From Emcibacter sp048269205 (GTDB taxonomy: Bacteria > Pseudomonadota > Alphaproteobacteria > Sphingomonadales > Emcibacteraceae): 64,000 nucleotides of DNA. Every line of letters starts with the position of its first letter. Position 1 is the first letter of the stretch. The notes beneath the pieces were generated by a model. The model saw only the letters and a list, made by a program, of their open reading frames with translations. It was not told the DNA's origin and did no database searches. The stretch is from NCBI RefSeq assembly GCF_048269205.1, contig NZ_JBLXJC010000001.1, positions 1,116,001 to 1,180,000 of the forward strand, written 5' to 3'. Made by a program: the position numbers and the translations under genes. Below are positions 1-9,900 of this stretch, piece after piece.

Positions 1-1
1 C

Positions 2-907
2 AACGTCCTGACAGGTTTGCTGGCACTGGTCATGCTGCCGCTGGTGATCTGGTTTGTCGCCAAGGCCGGTCACCTGATCGGCATTTCCGACCAGCCGGTG
101 CCGTTTCTGGCCTTTTTCCATACCGCCTTCAATATTCTCGGTGTTTTGTTGTTAACGCCGTTTGTGGGGCGACTGACCACGGTGTTGGAAAAAATGTTCA
201 GGACCCAGGAAGAAACCCTCAGCCGCCCGCAGTTTCTCGACCAGACTGTGGCTGCAACACCGGTTTTGGCGATGTCCGCCATCTGGAAGGAACTGGACCG
301 GCTCTATGACCTGTCCTGCAATCTGGCTCTTCTGGCCATAAAGAGCAGGAACGGTAGCGAGAGACTTGTCGAAAAACAAGCCGAAGCCATTTATAGCCTC
401 GGCAAGACCATCAGCGACTTTGTCCTGCATCTGCGGATGGAGAGTATGGCGCGGGAACAGGCAGAGGATCTGCCATCCTCCATCCGGACCACCCGGTATC
501 TGGAAGAAGTGGCGCGGATGGCACCAAACCTGTGCACATTGGTGCTTTCCGTCCATGCTTTGGCACAGGGGGCGGTCAGGGAACAGTTGCAGAAGTTTCT
601 GGCTGTAACGGAAAAATTCGTTGTGGACTTCAGCCGTGAAGAGGACGGAATACGGCCCCAGGATGTGAGGCTGGAGGCTGTAGGGACGTTTCAGTCCAGC
701 TATCAGGAAACCAAATCAAGTCTGCTCAGGGCGGCGGCTGAACGGCAACTCACCATTGATGAGGTGGATGAACTGCTGGATCAGCTCAGCCGTACACGTC
801 GCCTGGTGGAACAACTGGCCAAGGCGGACCACATGATTGACCTGAAAAAAAGCAATAATAAAATGGAAGAAACAGGGCCGGAAAATGGGGAAGCCGGCGC
901 ATTTTAA
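2..907 (+). CDS. Na/Pi cotransporter family protein, C-terminal part (5' end outside window)
   Basis: The frame is open to the left edge, so the true start lies outside the window. The first 70 or so visible residues contain two hydrophobic segments separated by a short polar stretch and ending in PFVGRLTTVLEKMF, which resembles the end of a Na+/phosphate cotransporter (PF02690) membrane domain. The remaining 220 residues are soluble and helical, with paired heptad-like segments as in the PhoU-like regulatory tail common in bacterial members. The likely role is sodium-coupled phosphate uptake or its regulation at the inner membrane. The family call is good; substrate and full length cannot be judged from a fragment. 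Confidence 0.72.
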   Translation, partial: NVLTGLLALVMLPLVIWFVAKAGHLIGISDQPVPFLAFFHTAFNILGVLLLTPFVGRLTTVLEKMFRTQEETLSRPQFLDQTVAATPVLAMSAIWKELDRLYDLSCNLALLAIKSRNGSERLVEKQAEAIYSLGKTISDFVLHLRMESMAREQAEDLPSSIRTTRYLEEVARMAPNLCTLVLSVHALAQGAVREQLQKFLAVTEKFVVDFSREEDGIRPQDVRLEAVGTFQSSYQETKSSLLRAAAERQLTIDEVDELLDQLSRTRRLVEQLAKADHMIDLKKSNNKMEETGPENGEAGAF

Positions 908-931
908 AGAGAAGGGTTTAGGGAGTAAGCG

Positions 932-3418
932 ATGAAAAATGTCATACGGGCGGGTGCATTCCTTTTACTGGTGACATTTGCCGGGCAACAGACCAATGCC
1001 GTGGAGGCCGGCACGGTGAAGATTGTTCGGGATAGTTACGGTGTGCCGCATATCTATGCGGACGAGACTTTCGGGCTGTTTTATGGTTACGGTTATGCGG
1101 TGGCCCAGGACCGGCTTTTCCAGATCGAGATGATCCGCCGCTCCGCCATGGGCACGGTGGCGGAAGTGCTGGGCCCGGACTATCTCCCCTTTGACAAGAA
1201 AATTCGCGCCTCCTTTGATCTGCGCTCCATCAAGGCTCAGGTTGCAGCGCTGCCGAAAGAGCGTCGGGATATCCTTGATGGCTATGCGGCGGGCATGAAT
1301 GCCTGGATCAAAGAGGTGGAAAAAGCCCCGGAGAAATGGCTGCCCCGGGAATATAGTGACTTTGATTTTACACCTTCAAAATGGACCGCCGTGGATGTGG
1401 CCATGGTCTTTGTCGGCGCCATCGCCCACCGCTTTTCCGATTTCAATACGGAGCTGGAGAACCTGGCCTATCTCAATGACCTTGTTGCACGCCATGGCAA
1501 GGAGACCGGCTGGCAGATCTTCAACCAGACCAACTGGATCAACGATCCTACAGCACCGACCACAGTGCCGGGTAAAAATGCCGGGAAATATGCAGCGGTG
1601 CGTGAGATGCCGACCTATTTGGCGGGCCTTGCTGGTTCCACGCAACAGAAACTGATCCTTGATCGGGACGGGAGCTATTTCCACGGCACCGAGGAGCAGG
1701 CTAAAACCTACCGGGCCCGGGAACTGGCCGCTACCGGTCTCAGCGGTCCTGCCGGATATCCCTCTGCATCCAACATCTGGATTGTCGGTAAAAACAAGGC
1801 CAAAGGGGTCAATGGCGTACTCCTGAACGGGCCGCAGTTCGGATCGATCACCCCGTCTTACGTTTATAATGTGGGTCTGCATGGCGCAGGTTATGATCTG
1901 GTCGGTAACGCCTATTTTGCCTCGCCCGCGGTCTTTTTTGGCCGCAATGACAAAATCAGCTGGGGCAGCACCGCCGGTATGGGCGACACGGTGGATATCT
2001 ATGCAGAAAAGCTCAATCCCGACAATCCGCACGAATATCTCTATCAGGGCGAATACCGGGCGATGGATAAGCGCATTGAGACCATCAGGGTCAAGGGCGC
2101 GGAACCTGTCACCATCGAGGTCTATAGTACCGTGCATGGTGGCGTGGAGCAGGTGGATGAGGCAAAAGGAGTTGCCTACAGCCGTAAGCGCACCTGGGAG
2201 GGACGGGAGCTTGAAACCCTGATGGCCTTTGTCGATGAAAATACTGCCACTGATTGGGACAGCTTCAAAGAGGCTGCCTCCCGTTCAGCCGTGTCGGTCA
2301 ATTGGTATTACCTGGATCAGGCCGGCAACATCGGCTATGCGATCAGCGGTAAATATCCCCGCCGTCCCGAAGACCAGGACCCGCGCCTGCCAGCGGATGG
2401 CACCGGGGAAATGGAATGGGAGGGTCTGAAGCCATTCTCCAGCAATGCCCAAGTCTATAACCCGGACACGGGCTATATCGTCAACTGGAACAACAAACCC
2501 TCCGACAAATGGGATAATGCGGATCCCTGGTATTTCATCTGGACCAAAGCCGACCGGGTCAATGTTCTGGTCAGGGAGTTGGAGGCGAAAGACCGCCTGA
2601 CCGTGAAGGAGATCGAGAAGGTCAACGAGACCGGCTCCTTCGCTGATGTCAATGTGCGTTTCTTCCTGCCGCATCTTGAGCGGGCGGTGGCATCACTCCC
2701 CGACGAGGCCCCGGAAAAACGCATGGTGAAGCTGATTGCCGACTGGGATAAGGCCTGGACCGACCGGGAGCGGGATGGCTATTACGACAGTCCGGCCAAC
2801 GCCATCATGCATCAATGGCTGACCCTGATGCTGGCCAAGACCCTGAAGGATGATGTGGGGGAGAAATTTTTCTATTTCTATGCTTCACCGGGCTATGCGA
2901 CCGAGCCGATGACCGCCTCGGTCAATGTCTCGCCCGGCGCCCGGGTACTGTTCAATGCCCTGCAAGGGGAAGAGGCCGGGGTGCCCCAGACTTATGATTT
3001 CTTCAACGGCAAAGACAAAAATGCCCTGATCCGCAAGGCGCTCCGGGAAAGCGGAATCGCGCTCAGCAACCGCTTCGGCGGGGATATGGCTGGCTGGTTG
3101 CTGCCGGTGGCGAAGCAGATCTTCCGCGCCTATAACTTTTATGGCATTCCCCAGACCACGCCGGAGCATGCCAAGGCCGCCTATATCAACATGAACCGCG
3201 GCTCGGAGAATAATGTCGTGGTGATGAGTGACAAGGGTATTACGTCAAAGGATGTGGTCGCCCCGGGCCAAAGCGGCTTTATCGCTCCCGATGGCACGGA
3301 GCACAAACATTTCAACGACCAGATGGGGCTTTATGAAAGCTTCCGTTACAAGGCGTTGCCCTTCAGCGAGAAGGAAGTGAAAAAAGCCGCCAAATCGACT
3401 ATAGTGCTGGAGTATTGA
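932..3418 (+). CDS. Secreted penicillin acylase family protein (Ntn hydrolase)
   Basis: The 828-residue precursor opens with a signal peptide (hydrophobic residues about 7-20, probable cleavage near residue 23 to 26). It has the penicillin amidase family order: the alpha-chain motif VKIVRDSYGVPHIYA near residue 29, a spacer, then ASNIWIVG. Ser280 of that motif (codon at 1769) is the predicted autocatalytic cleavage site and N-terminal nucleophile of the beta chain. Such enzymes hydrolyse amide bonds of beta-lactams, acyl-homoserine lactones or acylated peptides in the periplasm; the substrate cannot be read from sequence. GGGAG precedes the ATG. It lies 24 bp after the cotransporter gene, possibly co-transcribed, without an obvious functional link. 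Confidence 0.9.
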   Translation: MKNVIRAGAFLLLVTFAGQQTNAVEAGTVKIVRDSYGVPHIYADETFGLFYGYGYAVAQDRLFQIEMIRRSAMGTVAEVLGPDYLPFDKKIRASFDLRSIKAQVAALPKERRDILDGYAAGMNAWIKEVEKAPEKWLPREYSDFDFTPSKWTAVDVAMVFVGAIAHRFSDFNTELENLAYLNDLVARHGKETGWQIFNQTNWINDPTAPTTVPGKNAGKYAAVREMPTYLAGLAGSTQQKLILDRDGSYFHGTEEQAKTYRARELAATGLSGPAGYPSASNIWIVGKNKAKGVNGVLLNGPQFGSITPSYVYNVGLHGAGYDLVGNAYFASPAVFFGRNDKISWGSTAGMGDTVDIYAEKLNPDNPHEYLYQGEYRAMDKRIETIRVKGAEPVTIEVYSTVHGGVEQVDEAKGVAYSRKRTWEGRELETLMAFVDENTATDWDSFKEAASRSAVSVNWYYLDQAGNIGYAISGKYPRRPEDQDPRLPADGTGEMEWEGLKPFSSNAQVYNPDTGYIVNWNNKPSDKWDNADPWYFIWTKADRVNVLVRELEAKDRLTVKEIEKVNETGSFADVNVRFFLPHLERAVASLPDEAPEKRMVKLIADWDKAWTDRERDGYYDSPANAIMHQWLTLMLAKTLKDDVGEKFFYFYASPGYATEPMTASVNVSPGARVLFNALQGEEAGVPQTYDFFNGKDKNALIRKALRESGIALSNRFGGDMAGWLLPVAKQIFRAYNFYGIPQTTPEHAKAAYINMNRGSENNVVVMSDKGITSKDVVAPGQSGFIAPDGTEHKHFNDQMGLYESFRYKALPFSEKEVKKAAKSTIVLEY

Positions 3419-3437
3419 TCTGAATAGTGGGGGAAGA

Positions 3438-3857
3438 ATGGCTACAGATAGTTTGAGAATAAGATTTATGCAAATACTGCTTAAGTCTGGTGTGGCTTTG
3501 GTCATAGCATCGTTCGTTGCGGGGCTTGCTGTTCTTAACGGGGGGATACTTATTGAGGGTGAATTACCAAACTTTAATCCGCTAGGCTATTTCTCAGCTT
3601 CAGTGGAGTGGACTGTGTTATTGACCTGCATAACAGCGCCTTTTGTCACTGTATTTGAATTGTTATTATGGCGTAGGGGAATAAAACGGAAGTTTACGGA
3701 GCCAATTTTAGCCGTGTTTGTGGCGGTTGGAACAGCACTGTATATTTTTAATGGAACAGTGACTGCAAATACGTTTCTGTATCTCGCCCCGATCGTGGGA
3801 TTGATTGGCGGCCTAACCTACGGCTGGATGAACAGGCTTCTTAAAACCCCGCAATAA
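3438..3857 (+). CDS. Small four-helix membrane protein, unknown function
   Basis: This encodes a 139-residue protein that I do not recognise. It shows about four hydrophobic segments (roughly residues 15-35, 52-75, 88-105 and 112-130) with basic residues at both ends (RIRF near the start, WMNRLLK at the end), so it is an inner-membrane protein. GGGGGAAG lies just upstream of the ATG, a good ribosome site. The gene begins 20 bp after the acylase stop and ends 6 bp before the convergent response regulator gene. Base composition is clearly more AT-rich than both neighbours, which suggests later acquisition. No catalytic motif is visible. Confidence 0.6.
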   Translation: MATDSLRIRFMQILLKSGVALVIASFVAGLAVLNGGILIEGELPNFNPLGYFSASVEWTVLLTCITAPFVTVFELLLWRRGIKRKFTEPILAVFVAVGTALYIFNGTVTANTFLYLAPIVGLIGGLTYGWMNRLLKTPQ

Positions 3858-3862
3858 CTCCC

Positions 3863-4672
3863 TCACAAGAACCGTGCAATCACATCCCGGTAGTTGCGGC
3901 TGACCTGCAGCTCGGCGCCGCCGTCGAGCAGGATTTCATATTTCCCGCCTGAGGTCGGGCGTAGTTCCCTGACTTTGGTAAGGTTGATGATGGTGGAGCG
4001 GTGGATGCGCTGGAAAATCTCCGGATTCAGCCTTTTCACCATATTTTTCATGGTTTCGCGCAGGATATGGGTTTTACCCTCCGCATGCAGGCACATATAG
4101 TCGCCGGCCGCGTCGATCCAGTCGATGGTGCTGACATCGACCCGGGTGATCTGGCCCCGATCCTTGATGCTGAGATGGCTCTCGTAAGGCGAATGGGGGG
4201 AGAGTTCCGAATTGTTGATGATTTCCGAAAGTTCTTCGGGCGGTTCGACCATGGAGCGCATCAGATCCACAAGTCTTGCGTTCTGCTCGATGGCAATCCG
4301 GTCGGACAACTGTTCGCGCACCCGCTGGATGCTCTGGGCGAGCCGTTCTTCCTCCACAGGCTTCAGAAGATAATCGAGCGCGTGGGACTCAAAGGCCTGA
4401 ATGGCGTAATTGTCATAGGCGGTGACAAAGATGATCAGCGGCAGTTCCTCCCGGATCAGGCTTTTGACAACGGCAAAGCCGTCAAAGCCCGGCATCTGGA
4501 TATCAAGGAACACCAGGTCCGGTTTTTCCGTCCGGATTGCCTTGATGGCCTCCCGGCCGTTGGCGCAGGTAGCGGTGAGTTCGATATCGTCGAATTCCTC
4601 GAGCCGGATCTGCAGGCCGCGCAGGGCCAGGGGTTCGTCATCTACCAGCAGGGTTCTTATTTTTTTTGTCAT
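3863..4672 (-). CDS. LytTR-family response regulator
   Basis: A 269-residue two-component regulator. The receiver domain covers about residues 5-125, with the acidic pair after LLVDD, the phospho-acceptor Asp57 in LVFLDIQMPG, a Thr in VTAYD and Lys in LLKP. A LytTR DNA-binding domain occupies about residues 165-269 (INWIDAAGDY-like core, IHRSTIINLTKVREL, SRNY). Its start overlaps the stop of the sensor kinase gene by four bases, so the two are translationally coupled partners. The pair follows an RND efflux operon in the same direction, which suggests it controls that pump or responds to the same stress. The target is inferred, not shown. Confidence 0.9.
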   Translation of the reverse strand: MTKKIRTLLVDDEPLALRGLQIRLEEFDDIELTATCANGREAIKAIRTEKPDLVFLDIQMPGFDGFAVVKSLIREELPLIIFVTAYDNYAIQAFESHALDYLLKPVEEERLAQSIQRVREQLSDRIAIEQNARLVDLMRSMVEPPEELSEIINNSELSPHSPYESHLSIKDRGQITRVDVSTIDWIDAAGDYMCLHAEGKTHILRETMKNMVKRLNPEIFQRIHRSTIINLTKVRELRPTSGGKYEILLDGGAELQVSRNYRDVIARFL

Positions 4673-5778
4673 TCTGCGACCTCGGACAGTTTGTCTTCAT
4701 TTGTTTCTTTGACTTCGTAGGGAATCTTGATGGTGATTTTCAGCCCTGTGGGTGAATTGGGGCCGATGTCAAATTCATGTTCCTCGGGATAAAGCTGTTC
4801 CAGCCGGTTGCGTGTGTTGGCGATGCCCACACCGCTGGAGGAAAAACCGTCGTCCCGGTGTTCCTGCAGGCCGGGGCCTTTGTCGGAAAGCACGATCACC
4901 AGCTGGTTGTCCTCAACTTTCGCGCGGAGCATGATGCTGCCGCCGTTTTCCAGCGGGGCGATGGCGTATTTGATGGCGTTCTCCACAAGCGGCTGCAACA
5001 AAAGGCTGGGGAGCAGCGCCTGACGGGCCTCGTCCTCGACCTCGAAATCAAGCTCGAGCCGGTCCTGGAAACGCACCCTTTCGATATCCAGATAGAGCCA
5101 CAGGGCGTAAAGTTCCTCATCCACGGTCATTTTCTGCATGGGCTGACTGACCAGGCTGAAGCGCAGGAAGGCCGAGAGCTTGGACAGCATGTTGTTGGCT
5201 TCTTTGGTCTGCTTGTCCAGCACCAGTGTGGAAATGGCGTTCAGCGTATTGAACAGGAAATGGGGGTTCAGCTGGTAACGCAGCATTTTAAGCTGGGCCT
5301 GATGGGCCTCGGCCATGGCATGCAGGTATTTTTCCCGTTGCTCCTGCAGTTCGATCTGGTTGTTGATGATGAAATAGAGGCCGGTCCAGGTCAGCAATAC
5401 AAACACGTCGTAGAGCGCGTTGGAGAGAAACTCCCAGCCCCGGGGGTTCCAGTCCGGTTCGTAAGTCTGCACATAGGTCCAGACCTCCACCGTCGAAAAG
5501 ATCAGTGAACCGATCACCACGGCGGTGGTCACCGACAGCAGCATGGTGACAGGGGGCGGGGATACTGACCTGAGTTTCTGGTAAATGTAGCGCAGGCCCA
5601 GGGTGATGATGAATCCGCCCAGGGTGCCGAACAGGGTGGCATAGAAATATTCCGGGTCGCGGCCATGGGCATAGCCATTGAGTGTGCGGATGGCGCAAAA
5701 AGCAATCCAGCCGCTGATCTGCAGCAGCCAGAAAATGCTTTCCTTATACTGGATGATATTTCTGAGTTTGTCTTTCAA
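4669..5778 (-). CDS. LytS/YehU-type sensor histidine kinase
   Basis: A 369-residue membrane kinase. The N-terminal 140 residues hold about four transmembrane segments, followed by a short helical linker and the His_kinase domain (PF06580), with phospho-acceptor His173 in QLNPHFLFNTLNAIS. A HATPase domain follows (LVENAIKYAI N-box, SDKGPGL G1, GVGIANTRNRL G2). No periplasmic sensor domain is visible, so the signal is likely sensed in or at the membrane. It lies 29 bp after the membrane fusion protein gene and overlaps the response regulator by four bases. It pairs with the LytTR regulator just downstream. Confidence 0.9.
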   Translation of the reverse strand: MKDKLRNIIQYKESIFWLLQISGWIAFCAIRTLNGYAHGRDPEYFYATLFGTLGGFIITLGLRYIYQKLRSVSPPPVTMLLSVTTAVVIGSLIFSTVEVWTYVQTYEPDWNPRGWEFLSNALYDVFVLLTWTGLYFIINNQIELQEQREKYLHAMAEAHQAQLKMLRYQLNPHFLFNTLNAISTLVLDKQTKEANNMLSKLSAFLRFSLVSQPMQKMTVDEELYALWLYLDIERVRFQDRLELDFEVEDEARQALLPSLLLQPLVENAIKYAIAPLENGGSIMLRAKVEDNQLVIVLSDKGPGLQEHRDDGFSSSGVGIANTRNRLEQLYPEEHEFDIGPNSPTGLKITIKIPYEVKETNEDKLSEVAE

Positions 5779-5807
5779 ACGATCTGGTATCCCTGTTACT
5801 GGTTGCG

Positions 5808-6908
5808 TCAGGACAGATCGTTCGCTACGACGATCTCCACGTCCTGGCCTGCCTTCAGGGTCTCTCCACCGCGGATGATCACCCTGTCACCTGCCTTCAG
5901 CCCGCTCTGCACCTCGATCAGGTCATCGGCGATTGCCCCGGTTCTGACGGCGATCGTTTCCGATTTGCCCTCATTATTGACCCTGAAGACAAACTGACGA
6001 CCGGTTCGAATGATCAGGGCATCCTTGGGGATGGCTGTCACTCTGCGCGGCAGGTCCTTGGGCAGGTTTACCCTTACGGCAGACCCTATTATCCACAAGT
6101 TTTCAGGTATTTCCAGCCGGATTTCCACCATGCGGCTAACATTGTCACCCACCGGGATGATGGCCCGGATCGGGGTGGTAATGGTTTCGTTGCCGTTGGA
6201 GACGGCGATTTCCATGCCCGCTTTCAATCCGCTGACGAGGGAGAGGGGGGCCTGAGCGGTGATTTCCGTCTCTTTGGTATCCACCAGCCGAACCACTTCA
6301 CTGCCGGCACTCACATATTCCCCGACGGAAATGAAACGCTCAACGACCCAGCCGGGGACAGGGGCGCGGATTACACTCTGGTCCAGCAGATAGGCCGTAC
6401 GGTCCCGTTCCGCCCTTGCCTGTTCCAGCTGCTGCTGGAGAACGGCCAGGTTGGAAACAGCCTCGTCATAGCGGGCTTCTGAAATCGTGTTCTTTTGCAG
6501 AAGTTTTTCCAGCCGGACAACATCTTTCCGGCGATAGGTGATCTGGGCTTCCGTGCTTTTTATTTCCGCTTCCCGGTTGGCCAGGTCCAGGGTCAGCAGG
6601 CGCCTGTTCAGGCGGGCGACGGGGTCACCTTTTTTTACCTGGGTGCCTACTTCGGCCACCCAGTCGACGGTGGCGGAGGTTTCTGCGGCAAGGCGGGAAT
6701 CATGCATGCTGATGACGCTGCCCGGTACCGTCAGGGTAGGGGACATTTCCGTATTGACCACGTTGCCGACCACCACCCGGGGCTTGGGCTGGTCCTGCGC
6801 CTGGGCGGGGACAATGAATGCCAGCGACAGAATTAGCGCCAGAAACAGCGCCAGTATCAGGCAGAGGCGTCCACTCATCCGGTTGGTGATTGCAGTTGAA
6901 AGGGTCAT
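5808..6908 (-). CDS. RND efflux periplasmic adaptor (membrane fusion protein)
   Basis: A 366-residue HlyD/AcrA-type adaptor. An N-terminal hydrophobic signal or anchor (about residues 12-37) is followed by a split lipoyl domain (SATVDWVAEVGTQVKKGDPVARL and VIRAPVPGWVVE-like halves around residues 70 and 180). Between the halves is an alpha-hairpin of about 70 residues, and beta-barrel and membrane-proximal domains follow. It bridges the inner-membrane pump to an outer-membrane channel; the TolC homologue encoded near 35.1 kb is a possible partner. The start overlaps the permease stop by four bases, so the permease is translated first, which is less usual than adaptor-first order. Substrate unknown. 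Confidence 0.92.
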   Translation of the reverse strand: MTLSTAITNRMSGRLCLILALFLALILSLAFIVPAQAQDQPKPRVVVGNVVNTEMSPTLTVPGSVISMHDSRLAAETSATVDWVAEVGTQVKKGDPVARLNRRLLTLDLANREAEIKSTEAQITYRRKDVVRLEKLLQKNTISEARYDEAVSNLAVLQQQLEQARAERDRTAYLLDQSVIRAPVPGWVVERFISVGEYVSAGSEVVRLVDTKETEITAQAPLSLVSGLKAGMEIAVSNGNETITTPIRAIIPVGDNVSRMVEIRLEIPENLWIIGSAVRVNLPKDLPRRVTAIPKDALIIRTGRQFVFRVNNEGKSETIAVRTGAIADDLIEVQSGLKAGDRVIIRGGETLKAGQDVEIVVANDLS

Positions 6909-9900
6909 TCTCCCACTCCTATCATTTTTTTATCTTCTTCTTTTTCATTTTGTTTGCTGAATACAACGCGCGGACGCAGGGTTGTACTGCCAAGCTGGAG
7001 AAGGCTGGGCATCAACAAGAGGGTAAAGATGGTGCTTACCGTCATGCCGCCGACAATACTGGCGGCGAGGCCGCGGTAAATGGCACTACCTTCCCCGGGA
7101 AACAGCAGCAGCGGCAACATGCCGACGATGCTGGTCAGGGTGCTCATCAGGATCGGCCGCATGCGCAGCTCCAGAGCCGCTTGCACAGCTTCACTGCGCT
7201 CGCTGCCTTCACTTTCGGCCTTGCGGGTCTGGACCACTAGCAGGATGGCGTTATTGACCACAAGGCCAAGCAGGATGATAAATCCGATCATTGTCAACAG
7301 GTCCAGCGGCTGGAAAGTGATCAGGTTCAGGAGCCGTATGGCGGCAACTCCGCCGACAGTGGCCAGCGGTATGGAGATAATCACCAGCGCGGCATCCCGT
7401 GGCGATTTAAACAGGGCCGCCAGGATCAGGAACAGCAAGCCAAAGGCGAGCAGGAAGTTGGTGCCCAGGCTGCCGATGGCTTTTTTCAACTGGTTGGCGC
7501 TGCCGCCGTAAATGACGCTGCCTTCGTCACCAAGCACTTCCCGGGCAACCGGTTCAACTTTTGCCTGGATAATCTCCAGTGCTTCCTGGAGTGCCATGCC
7601 TTTCGGCGGCACCACCTCGATGGAGCTGGTGCGCCGGCCATTGGTTCTTTTTATAAACTGGGGACCAACGGTGGCCTGAATATCCGCCAGTTCTCCAAGC
7701 TGCATGACGCCACCGCTTGTGGTGGCCAGCGGAATGGCGGCCAGGGCTTCACCGTTACTGTTGGGAGAGGTTTTCAGGATGATGTTCATCCGTTTTTCCC
7801 CGTCGAAATACTCGCCTACATAGAGGCCGGTACCCAGGGTTTGTACCACCCGGGCGACATCATTGCGATGCCAGCCGGCTTCCTGGATACGCCTGTCATT
7901 GGGGATGATATTGAGCTGTGGCTGGGTCTGTTCTCCTGATTGCCGGGACTGCACCATGGCTTCGGGCATAACCTCCCGAAGAAGCTGTGTGGTTTTTTCT
8001 GTGGCTTCTGCAAGCACCATATCATCAGAGGACTGGAGATTGATTTCAATGCTGCCGTTGCCGCCAAAACCGCCGAACAGATTCCCTTGGCCGCCAAAGG
8101 CCTGGACATCAGGCAGGCCAACGGTGATTTCTTCCTTCACAACCCGTTCCAGTTCCTTGATCATGCCCTGGTCCTTGGCGCGGATGCCGATGGTGGCGCC
8201 CTGACCACCGTTCCAGGTGAGAAGGTAATAGTTCCTGAGCGCAGGTTGCTTTTCGCCTTTCATATAGGGATCAAGGCGCTCAACAATGGTTGCCGCAATT
8301 TCGTTGCGCAACACGTCGGATGAAGTCCCGGGCGGGATCTGCAGGAACATATCCACAGCGTCACGTTTCACCGGCGGCAGATAGTCCATTTTCGGGAACA
8401 TGAGATAGCTGCTGAGTAGTGACACACCGATCAGGCCGAAAATCCAGCCGTAACGCTTTTTCGGCGTGTTGGTGATTTTCATGATACCGGCAGACATGCG
8501 TTTCCAGGTGACCAGGTTGCGGTCTTCGGGCATCTTCCCGCGCATGAAGTGTTTGTTGGCCACAGGAAGAACTGTCACCGCCACCACGAGAGAAAAGCTT
8601 ACGGCGATGGCGATGGTCAGCGCCAGGTCTGCAAATAGCTGCCCTTCCACATCCTCGAGGAACAGGACGGGGATAAAGATCGCCACCGTTGTGGCGGTAG
8701 AGGCCAGAAGCGCTCCCCAGACCTGCCCGGCGCCGACCTGGCAGGCGTCGGTATCCTTGAGCCCCTTTTCCCTGAGCCGGCAGATGTTCTCCATCACCAC
8801 GATGGCGGCATCAAGTACCATGCCGGTAGCGAAAGCGAGCCCGGCCAGGGAAATCACATTCAGGCTGCGGCCGGTCAGCTGCAGGACGACGAAGGTGGCA
8901 AGAAGGCAAACCGGGATGGTTGTGGCGATAATAAATGTTGCCCGGGTCTGACGCAGGAACCACCAGAGAATACCCACGGCGAAGGCGATCCCGATCAGCA
9001 GGTTGGAGCTCAGCAGGCCAATCGCCCGTTTGATAAAGACCGAGGGGTCAAAGGACTTCTGCATGATCAGTCCTTTTTCCTTGAGGATGGTGGCATTCAG
9101 CTCGTCCGCGAGGGCGTTGACCCGTTCAATTGTCGCAAGTGTATTCGCGCCATTTTCCTTGAAAATATTCAGGGACAGGGCGGGATTGCCGTTCTGAATG
9201 CCCACATCGGTCAGGAGCCCTCTCTGCACCTTGATTTCGGCGATGTCGCCAAGGCGGATCGGGGTGCCGTTCCGCCATTCCAGAATCATGTTGCTCAGAT
9301 ATTCCGGTGTATAACGCCCCTGGAAGCGCAGGGTGTAGCGACGGCGGCCGTCCTCGATGGTGCCACCCGATACGTCCCGGGACTGACCGGCAAGCTGGGC
9401 AACGCGGGGGATCTGGACATTCAACTGGGCGGCCTTGAAGGGGTCGAAAATAATCTGAACCTCTTCTTCGGGCATGTTGGTTTCATTATCGACACGCGAA
9501 ACGCCTTCCAGTGCCTCGATACGGGGAATAAGCGTGTCATTGACGAATTGCATATAGTCTTCGACACTGTTGGGGTTGTCGGGCAGTTTCTGGACGAAAT
9601 AAAAGATCAGACGCTCGCCTCCCGCACCACCGCCCCCCATGTGCAGCATGGGCTGGTCTGCATCTGCGGGCAGGGGAGGAAGCCTGTTAAGCCGGCTGAT
9701 GACATCCAGAAGGGTGCGGTCCATATTGGTGGAGATACCAAACCTGAGGTTGGTCCAGGCACCACCCTGGTTGGAATAGATGTTCATTTCTTCCAGACCG
9801 GGGATACCCTGGAGAACATCCTCCAGGGGTTCGGTGATTTCAGATTCAACCTCAATTGGCGAAGCGGCGCGCCAGGGTGTGAAGATGGATACTTCCGGGT

